From Euperipatoides rowelli (taxonomy: Eukaryota; Onychophora; Udeonychophora; Euonychophora; Peripatopsidae), in assembly GCA_003024985.2 (NCBI GenBank), contig PXIH01S0007581.1: a stretch of 14,722 nucleotides of DNA. One strand, given 5' to 3'. The notes under the pieces were generated by a model. That model searched no databases, was not told the DNA's origin, and saw only the letters and a program-made list of their open reading frames with translations. Shown here piece after piece: positions 1 through 9,329 of this stretch. The position numbers and the translations under genes were made by a program. Positions within the stretch are counted from its first letter, which is position 1. Each line of letters starts with the position of its first letter.

Positions 1-321
1 TTTAAATAGCCTATAACCTGGCCAGAGTAGAGGTAGACATTTCTGCCAAATTTAAGGTTTGTAGCTTCAAAACTGTGGGAATGCATAAGGACCAAGCGGA
101 CGGACGTACAGTTGAGTTTTATATATGTTAAGAATTCATCCATCTCATCTTTAATATTCAATTAGGGCCTAAACTTTGAACTGTAAAATTAATTACAATT
201 TAATAATTGTAACAATTGAATGGAATAAGAGTGGGTTAATAAAATCTTTGTATTTATCACTAAATAAATCAAGTAAATAATTAAATACAAAAGGTGCCAT
301 CCTCATACTGTATATTCTCCA
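1..321. other. AT-rich non-coding DNA with a short GC-richer relic at the left edge
   Basis: Positions 1-115 are less AT-rich than what follows and include a GGACGGACG-type run near 97-108. That resembles fragments of dispersed repeats, but no ends, target duplication or open frame can be seen, so the family is left open. Positions 120-321 are low-complexity AT-rich sequence without a plausible exon. Nothing here supports a gene. Confidence 0.4.
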
Positions 322-915
322 TAGGGATGGATTAAATCTCCCACCTTTAATTTTTCACTCAATCTAATACAATTTGTGTTGCCACTTTTTATTTTACATT
401 CAATATAAAAATTGTGTTGCCACCTTTTATTTTGCATTCAATCTAATACAATGTGTTGCCACCTCTTATTTTACACTCAATAAAATTTGTGTTGCCAACT
501 TGAATTTTTCAATGATAAAATTTGTGTTGCCATCTCTTATTTTACATTCACTAGAATAAAATTTGTGTTGCCAACTTTTATTTTGCACAATCTAATACAA
601 ATTGTGTTGCCACGTTTTATTTTACACAATATAAAATTTGTGTTGCCACCGTTTATTTTGCAAATACAATTTGTGCTGCCACCCTTATTTTACACATTCA
701 ATATAAAATGTGTTGCCACCTTTAATTTTTCACTCCATCTAATACAATTGGTGTTGCCACCTATTTTACATATTCAATAATAAAATTTGTGTTGCCACCT
801 CTTATTTTAAACATACAATATAATAAAATGTGTTGTGACCTTTTATTTTGCATTCAATCTAATACAATTCATTGCCATCTTTTTTTCACTCAATCTAATT
901 CAATTTGAGTGGCTG
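322..915. repeat. Minisatellite, about 38-bp unit, about 15 copies, two alternating subtypes
   Basis: The core TGTGTTGCCAC recurs with starts near 375, 413, 452, 488, 523, 564, 603, 639, 672, 709, 750, 788, 829, 868 and a decayed 905. Spacing is 33-41 bp, mean about 38. A degenerate first unit begins near 322-337. Between cores the unit reads TTTATTTT, then either GCA(TTCA)ATCTAATACAA (type A) or ACA(TTCA)ATATAAAA (type B). The linked variants follow the order A B A B B B A B A B A B B A A, so the array probably grew partly as AB dimers of about 76 bp. The open frames at 374-559 and 487-780 are translations of the repeat (recurring FVLP and FILH), not genes. The strand cannot be assigned. Confidence 0.95.
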
Positions 916-1508
916 AATGAAATTTATTTTATACTTTTAAGTCCAGATAATTAAAAAAAGACTTAAAAAAATCTCTATTTAGACTTCTACTCATCTAGTG
1001 ATCCAATTGCTATGTAACCTCATGTACTGTATATATTAAGGCATCGCTTTTGTAAGATAAGCATCTAGAGGGCTTGAAAATATCCTACTGGGCATGTCTA
1101 GTACCTTCACATGAGCAATGGTTACTTTTTTTTTAGTTCTGAGAATGTGAAAGAAATGAGATGTCTGGCATAAAATGTTCAAAATTTCAGACCTCTAACT
1201 TTATTAGAAGCCGAGTTTCTTAAAAAGGAAAATATACGGCACTAAAAAAGGTGGATACAAATAAATTTAAAAAATATATTTCAAGCTGTTTTGAAGTAAT
1301 AGGAGCTCCAGAGTTTGCTATACAGTTGTCCGAAAAACTTTGGATCTCCTTTTACCCTAAAATTTCAAAAATTCATCCCCAGGGCAGGTGTCATAGGGAG
1401 CCCATAATGTCAGACCAGGTTTAGCAGGGCTTTCAAGAACATCATTGCAATAGGATGAGTGGTTGAAGAGTATCAAACTTACTAGTAGACAATCTACTTT
1501 TTTTTATT
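916..1508. other. Gene-free stretch, medium complexity
   Basis: Between the minisatellite and the hAT relic, 1120-1470 is less AT-biased than the background and could be an old dispersed repeat. It has stops in all frames at short intervals, and no terminal repeats or target duplications were seen. No gene, RNA or regulatory site can be supported. Confidence 0.4.
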
Positions 1509-2235
1509 GTATAGATCACAGGTTACTAAACTTTTTGACCTATCGCTCTTTTCAGAACAAAAATTACTCAGCGCCCCCTGGAAATCTACCTTCTTTAAGC
1601 TAGCAAACAGAAAGATGAGGTGATGAATTTACATTTTTTATATTTCTGTCTAAGTCCTACAACATAGTAAAGAAATATGCTGTTGTAAATAAGACACCTT
1701 GATGCTTGAAATTATAAATTAAAAAAAAAAAAATTATAGTAACATTTGCACTACACACAGAAAATTTAGATAATGAAGTACAATATTCAAATAAATATCA
1801 CAAATCTTAAAAATTACCCTAATGAGAACTTGAGAAGAATGAACATGGTGTATAAGTTTATTCTATACAATTTTAAATAATTTATTAGGCCGCATGATAA
1901 TAAAAATTCCATAAATCATAGATTTGCTTGTAAAAAAAAAAAGGAATAATTAATGGGTTACATCTGTCGGTGAACTTGACAAATGAATCTTTATATTAAC
2001 TTCCATTTTCTGTTTATATTTGGAAAATAAAGTAATTAGTACAAATTTAACTCTATGTTACACAACACAAGAAACATGTACAAAAGTTTTTCAAAATTTT
2101 ATTTTCTTCAGACCCCTTATTTTTATTCAACGCCCCCCCCCCCCCAATTGCACCCGAGGTTACTAATGCCTCCCCTGGATCATTCGTGCCCCCAAGGTGG
2201 CGTTTTTGCCTACTTTGGGAAACTAAGGTATACAG
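1509..2235 (+). mobile_element. Decayed non-autonomous hAT element (MITE-like) with 8-bp target duplication
   Basis: The left end from 1517 (CACAGGTTACTAAACTTTTT) and the reverse complement of the right end at 2212-2227 (CTTAGTTTCCCAAAGT) both resemble the hAT terminus CAGTGGTTCCCAAACT. Just inside each end are the C-runs typical of these elements: CAGCGCCCCCTGG near 1570, a C13 tract at 2133-2145, and GTGCCCCCAAGGTGGCG near 2187. The span is about 711 bp. The flanking 8-mers GTATAGAT (1509-1516) and GTATACAG (2228-2235) match at 6 of 8 positions, as expected for a decayed hAT target duplication. No transposase frame remains, and the interior is AT-rich with A-runs. The frame at 2055-2255 crosses the right end and is not a gene. 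The hAT class is recalled from family knowledge and not confirmed by search. The strand is nominal. Confidence 0.72.
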
Positions 2236-2309
2236 TAGATAATCAAGTTAAATAAAAGTCTGTACAAATGAAACTATTTCAAAAATTAATTGTTAACCTG
2301 TTGATACTT

Positions 2310-2410
2310 TTTTCTTCTTCTTTCGACTCCTCTTGATATTACCAGTAGTTAAAAAATGTTTCAATGATAGATATATTACTGACCAATATATGTAAAAACA
2401 AATAAAATAA
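2310..2410 (+). repeat. Direct repeat, copy 1 of 2 (101 bp)
   Basis: It starts with TTTTCTTCTTCTTTCGACTC and ends with AATAAAATAA. It matches 2501-2601 at an offset of exactly 191 bp, with only two differences (AA at 2385-2386 against TT at 2576-2577), about 98% identity. This is much fresher than any other repeat in the window. It is not coding. Confidence 0.95.
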
Positions 2411-2500
2411 CAAAATAACTATAAAGAGGATCATGAAACTTCATAAGATGTAAAAAAAATGAAAAAGAAATTGTTTCATTTCAGATAGCCTACTACCGGC

Positions 2501-2601
2501 TTTTCTTCTTCTTTCGACTCCTCTTGATATTACCAGTAGTTAAAAAATGTTTCAATGATAGATATATTACTGACCTTTATATGTAAAAACAAATAAAATA
2601 A
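2501..2601 (+). repeat. Direct repeat, copy 2 of 2 (101 bp)
   Basis: Near-identical partner of 2310-2410. The 90-bp spacer (2411-2500) is unrelated to the sequence after copy 2, so this is a single segmental duplication rather than part of an array. Identity stops sharply at 2601/2602. The pyrimidine-rich start followed by TTACCAG resembles a splice acceptor, but no open frame follows it. Confidence 0.95.
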
Positions 2602-2867
2602 AGTTTAAAATAATGAAAAAAAACAAAAAAATAAATAGTGTTAAAACAAAGAAATGTAGGTAAAGTAAAGGTGGATGAATTTGTTTTAAAATATAATAAA
2701 TAAATTTTGATTTTGAACAAGCTGCTATAGTATTTTAAAAAATGAAAAAAAAAAAAAGAAAATATGTGTAAGTGTAAGAATGTCTAGTAGACTTATGTGA
2801 ATTGTGATGGTAAAACATATTCAATAGAATATTTTAATAAGCGCCAGTAATAGAAATATTTAAAAAT
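2602..2867. other. A-rich low-complexity DNA
   Basis: Long A-runs and AATAAA-like words, with no coding frame and no larger structure seen. Confidence 0.6.
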
Positions 2868-3062
2868 CCCCCCCCCCGTAAGATAAAACTCAAATATGCT
2901 AGTCTAACATCCTTCCCAGCTCTCTCCCCAATGATCAAAATTCTCCCTTTGAAATTCAGCATGGGGGGGGGTTATCCCCCGCTCAGATCATAATTNCCCC
3001 TTTGAAATTTAGTATAGAGGGGGAATTCCCCCATTGACAAAAAATGAAATGCAAGCCCTGGG
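2868..3062. repeat. G/C-run repeat pair, possibly part of a transposon end
   Basis: A C10 tract at 2868-2877 is followed by two similar units at 2933-2980 and 2986-3032 (period 53 bp, roughly 80% identity). Each runs from GATCA through CCTTTGAAATT to a G-run, a 4-bp spacer and CCCCC. Unit 2 ends in the perfect palindrome GGGGGAATTCCCCC (3019-3032). An N at 2996 lies in unit 2. On the minus strand the right boundary near 3062 reads CCCAGGGCTTGCATTTC, which resembles a hAT-type start (CAGGGCTTGC), but no matching opposite end was found. Confidence 0.6.
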
Positions 3063-3540
3063 CTGAACTATGACTTACAGCTACAGGTTCTGAGATTATA
3101 TGAATTTAGACGGGTATCAAATAGTTTATTGAGCAGGCCTAGCAAATACCTTCGGAGTTCGTCCAAAGGGTATTATTTGGTCGGCGTTCAAACTATTTTC
3201 TTCAGCTCTTTGGTTACAAGAGCCAGACTTCTGTTAGCAATCAAAAATTGGGACCATCTCCCAAATTAATGACTTGCAGGAGCTTTTTAAGCCCTTTGAT
3301 TGTTAGTAGCATTTTGAAGCTTGTTTAAAAAGTTTCTAAAGGCTGCCATCCCCTGTCATCTTCTTTCGTGATGTCAGCCCAATAGTAGCTGCCCCTAGTG
3401 TTAGACTCAGCTAGGTTTCCCTGGTAACCAAACAAAAGCCAGCAAGTCGAAGATAGTTCATGAAATTATTATTTGAAAATAAAGATTTAGCTTAGGATGA
3501 ACACTTATTATCATTTAGCTAAATATAGTCTTTTAAATCA
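3063..3540. other. Gene-free stretch of higher complexity
   Basis: This stretch is richer in G+C than its surroundings and includes an imperfect hairpin near 3147-3176 (AATACC pairing with GGTATT). Frames on both strands are short and interrupted. It may be an old transposon body, but no termini were found, so no class is given. Confidence 0.35.
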
Positions 3541-4451
3541 AATACTGTTCATAATTTCTTTATCTTTTCTTTGCAGTGAGGGGAAGCCCAGTATGGCTTG
3601 NTATAGAGTAAAAAAAAACAGCATATAGAACAAAGTTGTTCACACAGTGTTGCCATCCAGAACTTAAGTGTATGAATCACATACCAAGAATCAAAACAAG
3701 GTAAACCTATCACAATATACTGGCAATTGTACATCAGTTTCTAGAGACCAACACTGGTCCAACTTATGATGTATGATAAACTTTATGCAGTAAATGTCAT
3801 AGCATTCAGTCTTACCAGATACAATCTTATGCATTGGATCCAATAAGAATTTACAGGATCTTATGAAATAGTCATGCAGATTGTACAAAAGGCCTGAGAT
3901 TAGGGAGAGCTGACATAATTACAATAAAGTGGAGAACATAAATATTTAAATATCTATGCATGTAACAAATTTTTTTTTTTGATAAATTATAAGAAATTTT
4001 AATTGAAGAAAAATAATAAATTTGGATTTAAAGTATATTTTCTATATATATTTTGCAGATGAAAATTTTTTCTCCTGCGGAAATAAATTTAGTATTTTGG
4101 CATTAAATTTCAACAATTAAGGGAGAGAGGGGAGATCATTTTGCATTAAATTTTATTATGTTCGACTATTCTATATAGTAATTGTCATTTTTACCCCCAT
4201 TATTTAAGGATTCAAATAATGCATTTTATATAATTTTATTTTGAGTTCTTTAGAATTGGTGAAAAGAAAGGAGTTGGGAGAATCATTAGGTTTCTATTTA
4301 CTAAAAAAAAAAAATACACATTTATTTTCATTTCTTTATTTAAAAAAAATTCTAAAAAATAAAATTCAAATTGAAATAAATCATTTTAATTACAATATAT
4401 TATAAAATTAACACAAACAAATCATATAAGGTATAATCAAATTTGCAAATA
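3541..4451. other. Gene-free stretch; two weak minus-strand open frames not accepted
   Basis: Minus-strand frames at 3549-3734 and 3691-3888 translate into Cys-, Tyr- and Ile-rich peptides without a recognisable motif, and one crosses the N at 3601. Positions 3900-4450 are AT-rich with homopolymer runs. No gene can be supported. Confidence 0.45.
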
Positions 4452-4667
4452 AAACCATTCTGGAGTTGAACAATTAAATTTCTAAAAATAGATTCACAAA
4501 TTCATCCGTCTCATTTTCAAGATTTCATCTCATAGCAATCAAAAGTAAAATACGAACCCTGAGGTACAGTACAACATTGTACATAATAAAGGAGAAAAAT
4601 ATAATTTTGATAAATGCAACAATTGTATGAAAAATTTACAACATTTTGTAGGATTCCAGAATGGTTT
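4452..4667. repeat. Perfect 13-bp inverted repeat pair, 190 bp apart
   Basis: AAACCATTCTGGA at 4452-4464 is the exact reverse complement of TCCAGAATGGTTT at 4655-4667. The pairing does not extend outward, and no flanking duplication is clear. The pair may be the ends of a small decayed element, or chance. The minus-strand frame at 4517-4717 covers part of it and is not convincing as a gene. Confidence 0.55.
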
Positions 4668-5054
4668 GCGATATACCGTAGGCTACAGTATATTATACAA
4701 ACATATACAGTACACACAGTATATTCATCCTATAAGCATAAAAACATTTTTTTGGCAGAATATTTAAAATATATATACAGTATATGGTAAGTAAAAAAAT
4801 TAACTATAATAAATGAAACTTTTCACAACTTTTGTCTGACATGTATTACAACAACCATTAAACTATTACTTAAATTATGCATAGAGTACTTCATGACCAT
4901 GGCCAGAATTTGAGTGGAACCCAGGTGGTTATCACTGGGAGACTTTTCTAAAACAAGATACTTAAAATTATTTTTGGAAAGATTTGAAATCAATAGTTAA
5001 AAGAGGCTAACCCTCACAATTTTTTTATATTATTCGTTGAATTTAAAAAAAAAT
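4668..5054. other. AT-rich gene-free DNA with clustered TACAGTA words
   Basis: Positions 4680-4785 contain TACAGTA three times plus a near-match CACAGTA, within alternating TA-rich sequence. No coding or RNA feature was seen. Confidence 0.5.
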
Positions 5055-5400
5055 ATCCATGTTATTTTTAATTATTTATTATATGCGGGGTTTTTTTGGG
5101 ACTATTTACTCTTGCTCAGTAAGAAAATTATCACTCGGGTGTGACACGACTAATTTATCTGAATACAATAAAAATCCATGTTAATTTTTATTCTTGCTTA
5201 ACAACAAAATTAACACCCATGATGTCACCAAGGTGAGTCACATGACTAACTGAATATAATAAATGTTATTTTTAATTATTAGTTACGGTATAAGTTGATT
5301 ATTTAAAATAACTTGGGATTATTTACATTTTGTCAATAACATAAGTAACATCCATGATGTCTCGGCCTGATGACATCATGGATGTCTCTAAATTTAAACA
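5055..5400. repeat. Three decayed tandem units (about 119, 85 and 130 bp)
   Basis: Units begin at ATGTTATTTTTAATTATT (5059), ATGTTAATTTTTATTCTT (5178) and ATGTTATTTTTAATTATT (5263). The first two are followed by ATTATCACTCGGGTG or ATTAACACCCATGATG, then a GTGACACGACTAA or GTCACATGACTAA element and GAATAYAATAAA. Unit 3 keeps a CATCCATGATGTC segment, which has become one arm of a hairpin. This is an old local amplification with deletions. No coding potential. Confidence 0.75.
5348..5385. repeat. Perfect 14-bp stem hairpin with 10-nt loop
   Basis: ACATCCATGATGTC (5348-5361) is the exact reverse complement of GACATCATGGATGT (5372-5385), around the loop TCGGCCTGAT. The stem sequence is shared with CACCCATGATGTCACC in the preceding tandem unit, so the right arm is probably an inverted copy of the tandem motif. 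The stem is too short for a usual microRNA precursor. The strand is undefined. Confidence 0.9.
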
Positions 5401-5981
5401 TACTGCAAATAAATTTAAATATAGGACATGCAGCTATAAATTATTTTATATAAAAGAATAGAAATTACCAAGTTCTATAAGTATTTTTTGAAAATTTATA
5501 GCAAATTGATCATAGGTTTCCCATTTCTTTTTTATTAATGAAAAAGAAAGAAATTACCTACATTACTCATTAGCAATCATATTAGTATATGGTGTATGAT
5601 AAAGGCTGATTCTGTAAACAAACTTGTTAGATATTAAAAGAATGGTAATTTTAGAATTGTCAAAATTTAATATTTTGTGTCATCCCTTCCCTTCTAGGAC
5701 ATTGAAAAATTATTAAAATAATAATTGGATCTTTATAATGAATGTTTATAATTTATTATAAAAAAAATTAACTTTAAAAAGTGATTAAAACTTTCCAGAA
5801 TTCTTTTTTAAAAAGAGAAATGGTATTAGTTATACGTTAGATTTTAAACTGTTAAATTACAAACACCATATAGACATTAATTTTTATCTTTTGTTTAACT
5901 AAACCATCAAAGTATATTTAGAATTAAAACTGTTTACAGCAACATTTCACTTTTATTTCTAATTGTTTACTGCCTTTATGG
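5401..5981. other. AT-rich gene-free DNA
   Basis: No open frame, repeat or structure could be distinguished from the AT-rich background. Confidence 0.55.
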
Positions 5982-6286
5982 TAGGGTTGCATTGTCCCCT
6001 TTGAGAAAGAAAATTCCTTGTCCCGGGGCAACACTCGACACACACCAAAAATCTTGCTTTTTATTTTTGTTATTTATCATATCAATATCACACTAATCTT
6101 GTATAAAGTATGAAGGAAAATCAATTTAATTTATGAAGTCCTTGGTGCAAATAATTATATAAAAGTTATTTATAACAGAAATGTAAAAGCTCATCATGTT
6201 AAAATGAAAATAAAAAAATTCTAGTTGAAGGAATTTTTGGGGGGATATTTATTACTCTTCCTAATTTGAGAAATATGGCAGCCCTA
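5982..6286. mobile_element. Probable short non-autonomous TIR element
   Basis: The left end TAGGGTTGCATTGTCCC (5982) resembles the reverse complement of the right end, TAGGGCTGCCATATTTCTC (ending at 6286). The inner sequence near the left end (CTTGTCCCGGGGCAAC) is GC-rich against the background. The element would be about 305 bp. Flanking 8-mers CTTTATGG and CCTGATGT match at only 5 of 8 positions, so a target duplication is not proven. The class (hAT or another DNA transposon) is uncertain. No coding frame remains. Confidence 0.45.
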
Positions 6287-7440
6287 CCTGATGTTTTAGT
6301 TTAAATTGTGGAATTAAAGTAGCAAACAAACTCAAACTGATTCCTTCTCATATGCACTATATAGAAAAAGAATCAAACTTTAGACAAAAATACATTGTTG
6401 AATATTATAATTATAATAGATTTAATTTTTAGAGCATGAAATCATGGTTAAAAAATGATACACATTAATACTGAATGCATTCTTACATCAAAATATAGAA
6501 TTCATTAATCAAACACAAACATATTTAAAAATTTTTATAAAATAGATAATTATATGAAATTTTATAAATAAAAAAGTAACAATTTAAGATTAATTTGCCT
6601 GATGAAAAATTAGGAAGACTTTCAAAATTCCTATTCTAGTAATTTTAAATTCTTTCTAATTTAATATAATCATAAATGGCCCTTTAAATTAAAACAGATA
6701 TTTTAGAAATTGCAATATGTATTTTTTTTTAATTTAAAATATAAAAGTTGAGAATGAACCATAATAAAAAAATCTATGAAAAATTATAATTCATAAAATT
6801 GTGTACAGAGCAGAACAAATAGACAATCAAAAATCGACTGCATGCATTGAATTTTTAAATCTCATACCTATTTTGTTTAAGTAACTTGGTACATGTTAAA
6901 ACTGATTATTTTTCTATGAAACTATAGATTAATATAAAAACACAAATGGCAATATGTAAACATTTTATAAAACTGTAGGATATTCAATATTTTTATTAAA
7001 TTTTAAATTGAATAATTATTAGCAAACAATAAGTCAATAACCTTCTCTCTGTGAATATGTAAGGATATCAATAATTTAATCTTTTTTTTTTATGTTGCAA
7101 ATATGTTTGAAACATCTAAATGTAAATTATTTTCAGTTATCAATGATAATAGATGCTTCATTTTAAAAATCATCTATTTTCTAATACTACTCAATTATGA
7201 TTAATTCCACTCTAGATCGATGATCGTCAATCAGTGGCCTTTTCTATAAAAATACTCTATGTGGCTATTACAAGAATGAATAATGCATAAGGGCTAAATA
7301 GCATATTAGCTATTAATTTTGAATTGCATTTTAAATATTGAAATACAAATTTGATACACAATTTTTAAAAAGAAACGTATTAATGAAAACATTGTGCAAT
7401 TCAAAAGGACTAATTACAGTATATTTTAGTAGGATACCAT
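6287..7440. other. AT-rich desert
   Basis: Very AT-rich with A- and T-runs. No coding frame, RNA or ordered repeat was seen. Confidence 0.6.
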
Positions 7441-8350
7441 AAAATGCTGTCTATGAACGGTACCCCAGATAAGTGAACCACACCTATTTCATGTCAAAAG
7501 TTCTGGAAATAAGTCTTTACTGAATGTGATACCACCCAATTTAGCACTTTTATACGATTTTAAGTTAATTTTCATGGTAGTCAGATAAATATGCCTTTCA
7601 TATTTTGTTGTTTAAATACTACATTTTTAGTGGCATCCTAGTTTGATATCGTAAACATTAACGTAGTTGTATAGTCATGTGACTTTTCAAGATCATTAAC
7701 CATTACAGTAAGGAGCCTGGTAGTGTGCCTTTCACGATAAAGCCCATTTGTTTTGCTATTTTTTTTTTAATTTTGAGGTTTTGATGCATATCACTAAAAA
7801 ATCGGTTTCAAGTCACCGTGTCAATTTTTCTTTCCTCTTAAAATTTGAGATTGTGATGTGAATAAGTGCATCTATTTTCAAAATCTGTCTTTGAAAAGAA
7901 TTCAGAGCTGATTATGAGTAAGTGTCCCAGGCTCATTATATACAGTATTATGAAACATGATGGGAAATATAAGGTTTCCAATAAATAATTGGGTAAGTGG
8001 GCCGTCATTTAACCCAAACGAATAAAGTGTGCATGCACATTGTCAACAATTTATGGTACTGAAATGTGAACAAACAAAAATAAAAAAACAAAGGTATAGA
8101 GTGTTGTAAATATATTGTAATACCCGACTATTACATAATAAATTTGTTGTCCTATATTACAAGTTTACAATCGGCAACTTTTAATTATCGTGTGACGTCT
8201 CGTTTGCGGCTTAAACAGGTCAATTCTTTACTAAAAAAAAATCCCAATATTTATAAAAAGATGTACAGTACATACAGTAAGCTTTATACAATATGGTCTT
8301 TATCTAATTTCTTAAATCGTTTTTAGTGTGTTAATTTGAAGAATGATTAA
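7441..8350. other. Gene-free stretch of more even composition
   Basis: Less homopolymeric than its neighbours, with scattered GC-richer words such as GTGTGACGTCTCGTTTGCGG near 8190. That word contains the CRE-like core TGACGTC. The 60-residue plus frame at 8144-8326 is rich in Ser, Leu, Tyr and Lys with no recognisable motif, so it is not called. The region could be conserved non-coding sequence or transcribed untranslated sequence, but nothing proves either. Confidence 0.35.
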
Positions 8351-8390
8351 CGTTCGCCTCATGGTGGTTGCTACTTTGGGAAGTCATCAT
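8351..8390 (+). mobile_element. Possible solo right-end relic of the hAT family at 1517-2227
   Basis: CGTTCGCC followed by ATGGTGG and CTACTTTGGGAA (8351-8382) follows the same order as the right end of the 1517-2227 element (CATTCGTGCCCCC, AAGGTGGCG, CTACTTTGGGAA at 2180-2222), with small deletions. The shared CTACTTTGGGAA is exact. No left end was found upstream. It may be chance. Confidence 0.3.
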
Positions 8391-8917
8391 GCTAGCTTAG
8401 TTGTGACTGTTTCTGGCAAGTTTACTGTTTGAAATGTTATTTTTTTTCATGATGTCTAGCTTTGTTTCACTGAACTTTATGTTCCTTAATATTGAACTGA
8501 TACCTGGAATGTATTGAGCTGTATAGGGAATTTATTGCACGTTTGGGGAGAAGTCGCTGTTTATTTTTATTCTAGTCATTTTGAACTTTATATTGATGTC
8601 TTAACTTTAAAGTATTTAATTTACAATCTTACATGAATCTATTCTATATAAATAATGGTCATATCTCTCGGGGCCAGGCCGTTATTTAAAATGTATTAAT
8701 CTTATTGTTTAGTTAAAAAACCTGAGTAAAGCCTGTTATGTAAGTAATTGAGTGTAACCGTGTGGTTTGGTAGAAGGAAACAATATATTGGCAATAACTA
8801 CTTAGATGTTGGTTCATATTATTTAGTCCTTAAAAAATGTAATTTATGTTTATAAAACGTAATAATACAAACTTACAATATGTTTCATACCATGCTATTT
8901 TTTAAAAAAAATTATAC
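8391..8917. other. Gene-free stretch
   Basis: Medium-complexity AT-rich sequence with a GC-richer spot at 8665-8682 (CTCGGGGCCAGGCCGT). No open frame or repeat was seen. Confidence 0.45.
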
Positions 8918-9329
8918 ATTGTAATGAACTCTCAGGGAAATGTTGAAATGACTGCTGCCAGTAGGTCGCCAAGCATCGAACCACAGTGATGGGCCACCAT
9001 ACAGAAAAAGTGAAGTAACTGGAACACCAGGCAGGGATATGTAATAATTTACTACAAAGACAGGAAAGTAAAGTCTTAAAGCAACTCACTGTACATAAAA
9101 TAAATGAAATAATAATGCACAAGTTGTAAGCCTCATTACAATGAGATGCTGTGCTCTGGGGCTGGCCATACAACTTCGGACTACTCCTACCAGATCAACC
9201 ACCTAAAGCATAAATGAAATAAATAAATGCTTGATGGCAATGGCAAGATCCCCCCCCCCCCCCCCATGGTGTACAATGCCCTGCGACCTGCTGGCAGTCA
9301 AAACAGCATTGACCAGAGTTCATTATAAT
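8918..9329. repeat. Foldback structure: imperfect inverted repeat arms of about 70 bp around a 268-bp loop
   Basis: The left arm (8918-8993) and the reverse complement of the right arm (9262-9329) share, in the same order, ATTRTAATGAACTCT, then GACTG(CT)GCCAG, YAGGTCGC and GCAT, with small indels between. The right arm starts in a C16 tract (9250-9265) that matches a degraded GGG in the left arm. The open frames at 8895-9173 (minus) and 9231-9443 (plus) read through the arms and are probably by-products. It may be a foldback transposon, a MITE or two opposed copies of a SINE-like repeat. The left arm's minus strand contains GGTTCGATGC, similar to a tRNA-type B box, but no A box was found. Confidence 0.6.
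9250..9265 (+). repeat. C16 homopolymer tract
   Basis: Sixteen consecutive C in AT-rich DNA, at the inner edge of the right foldback arm. The length may be inexact because homopolymers are error-prone. Confidence 0.9.

Noticed and set aside
374-780. Two overlapping plus-strand open frames with repeated VLP and ILH words
   Set aside because: They are translations of the minisatellite; unit-length changes shift the frame and no start context or conservation is implied.
2055-2255. Plus-strand open frame of 66 codons
   Set aside because: It runs through the C13 tract and the right end of the hAT relic; the proline run comes from poly-C.
3147-3176. Imperfect hairpin AATACC...GGTATT
   Set aside because: Short and interrupted stem; comparable structures are common by chance.
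3549-3888. Two overlapping minus-strand frames
   Set aside because: They are Cys/Tyr-rich peptides without motifs, in different frames, and one crosses an N base. No credible splice pair was seen.
4517-4717. Minus-strand frame of 66 codons
   Set aside because: Its composition follows AT-rich and TACAGTA-rich DNA, and no domain is visible.
5348-5385. MicroRNA precursor
   Set aside because: A 14-bp stem with a 10-nt loop is too short, and the arms derive from a local tandem motif.
8144-8326. Plus-strand frame of 60 codons near a CRE-like TGACGTC
   Set aside because: No recognisable motif; a single 7-bp site is expected by chance in a window this size.
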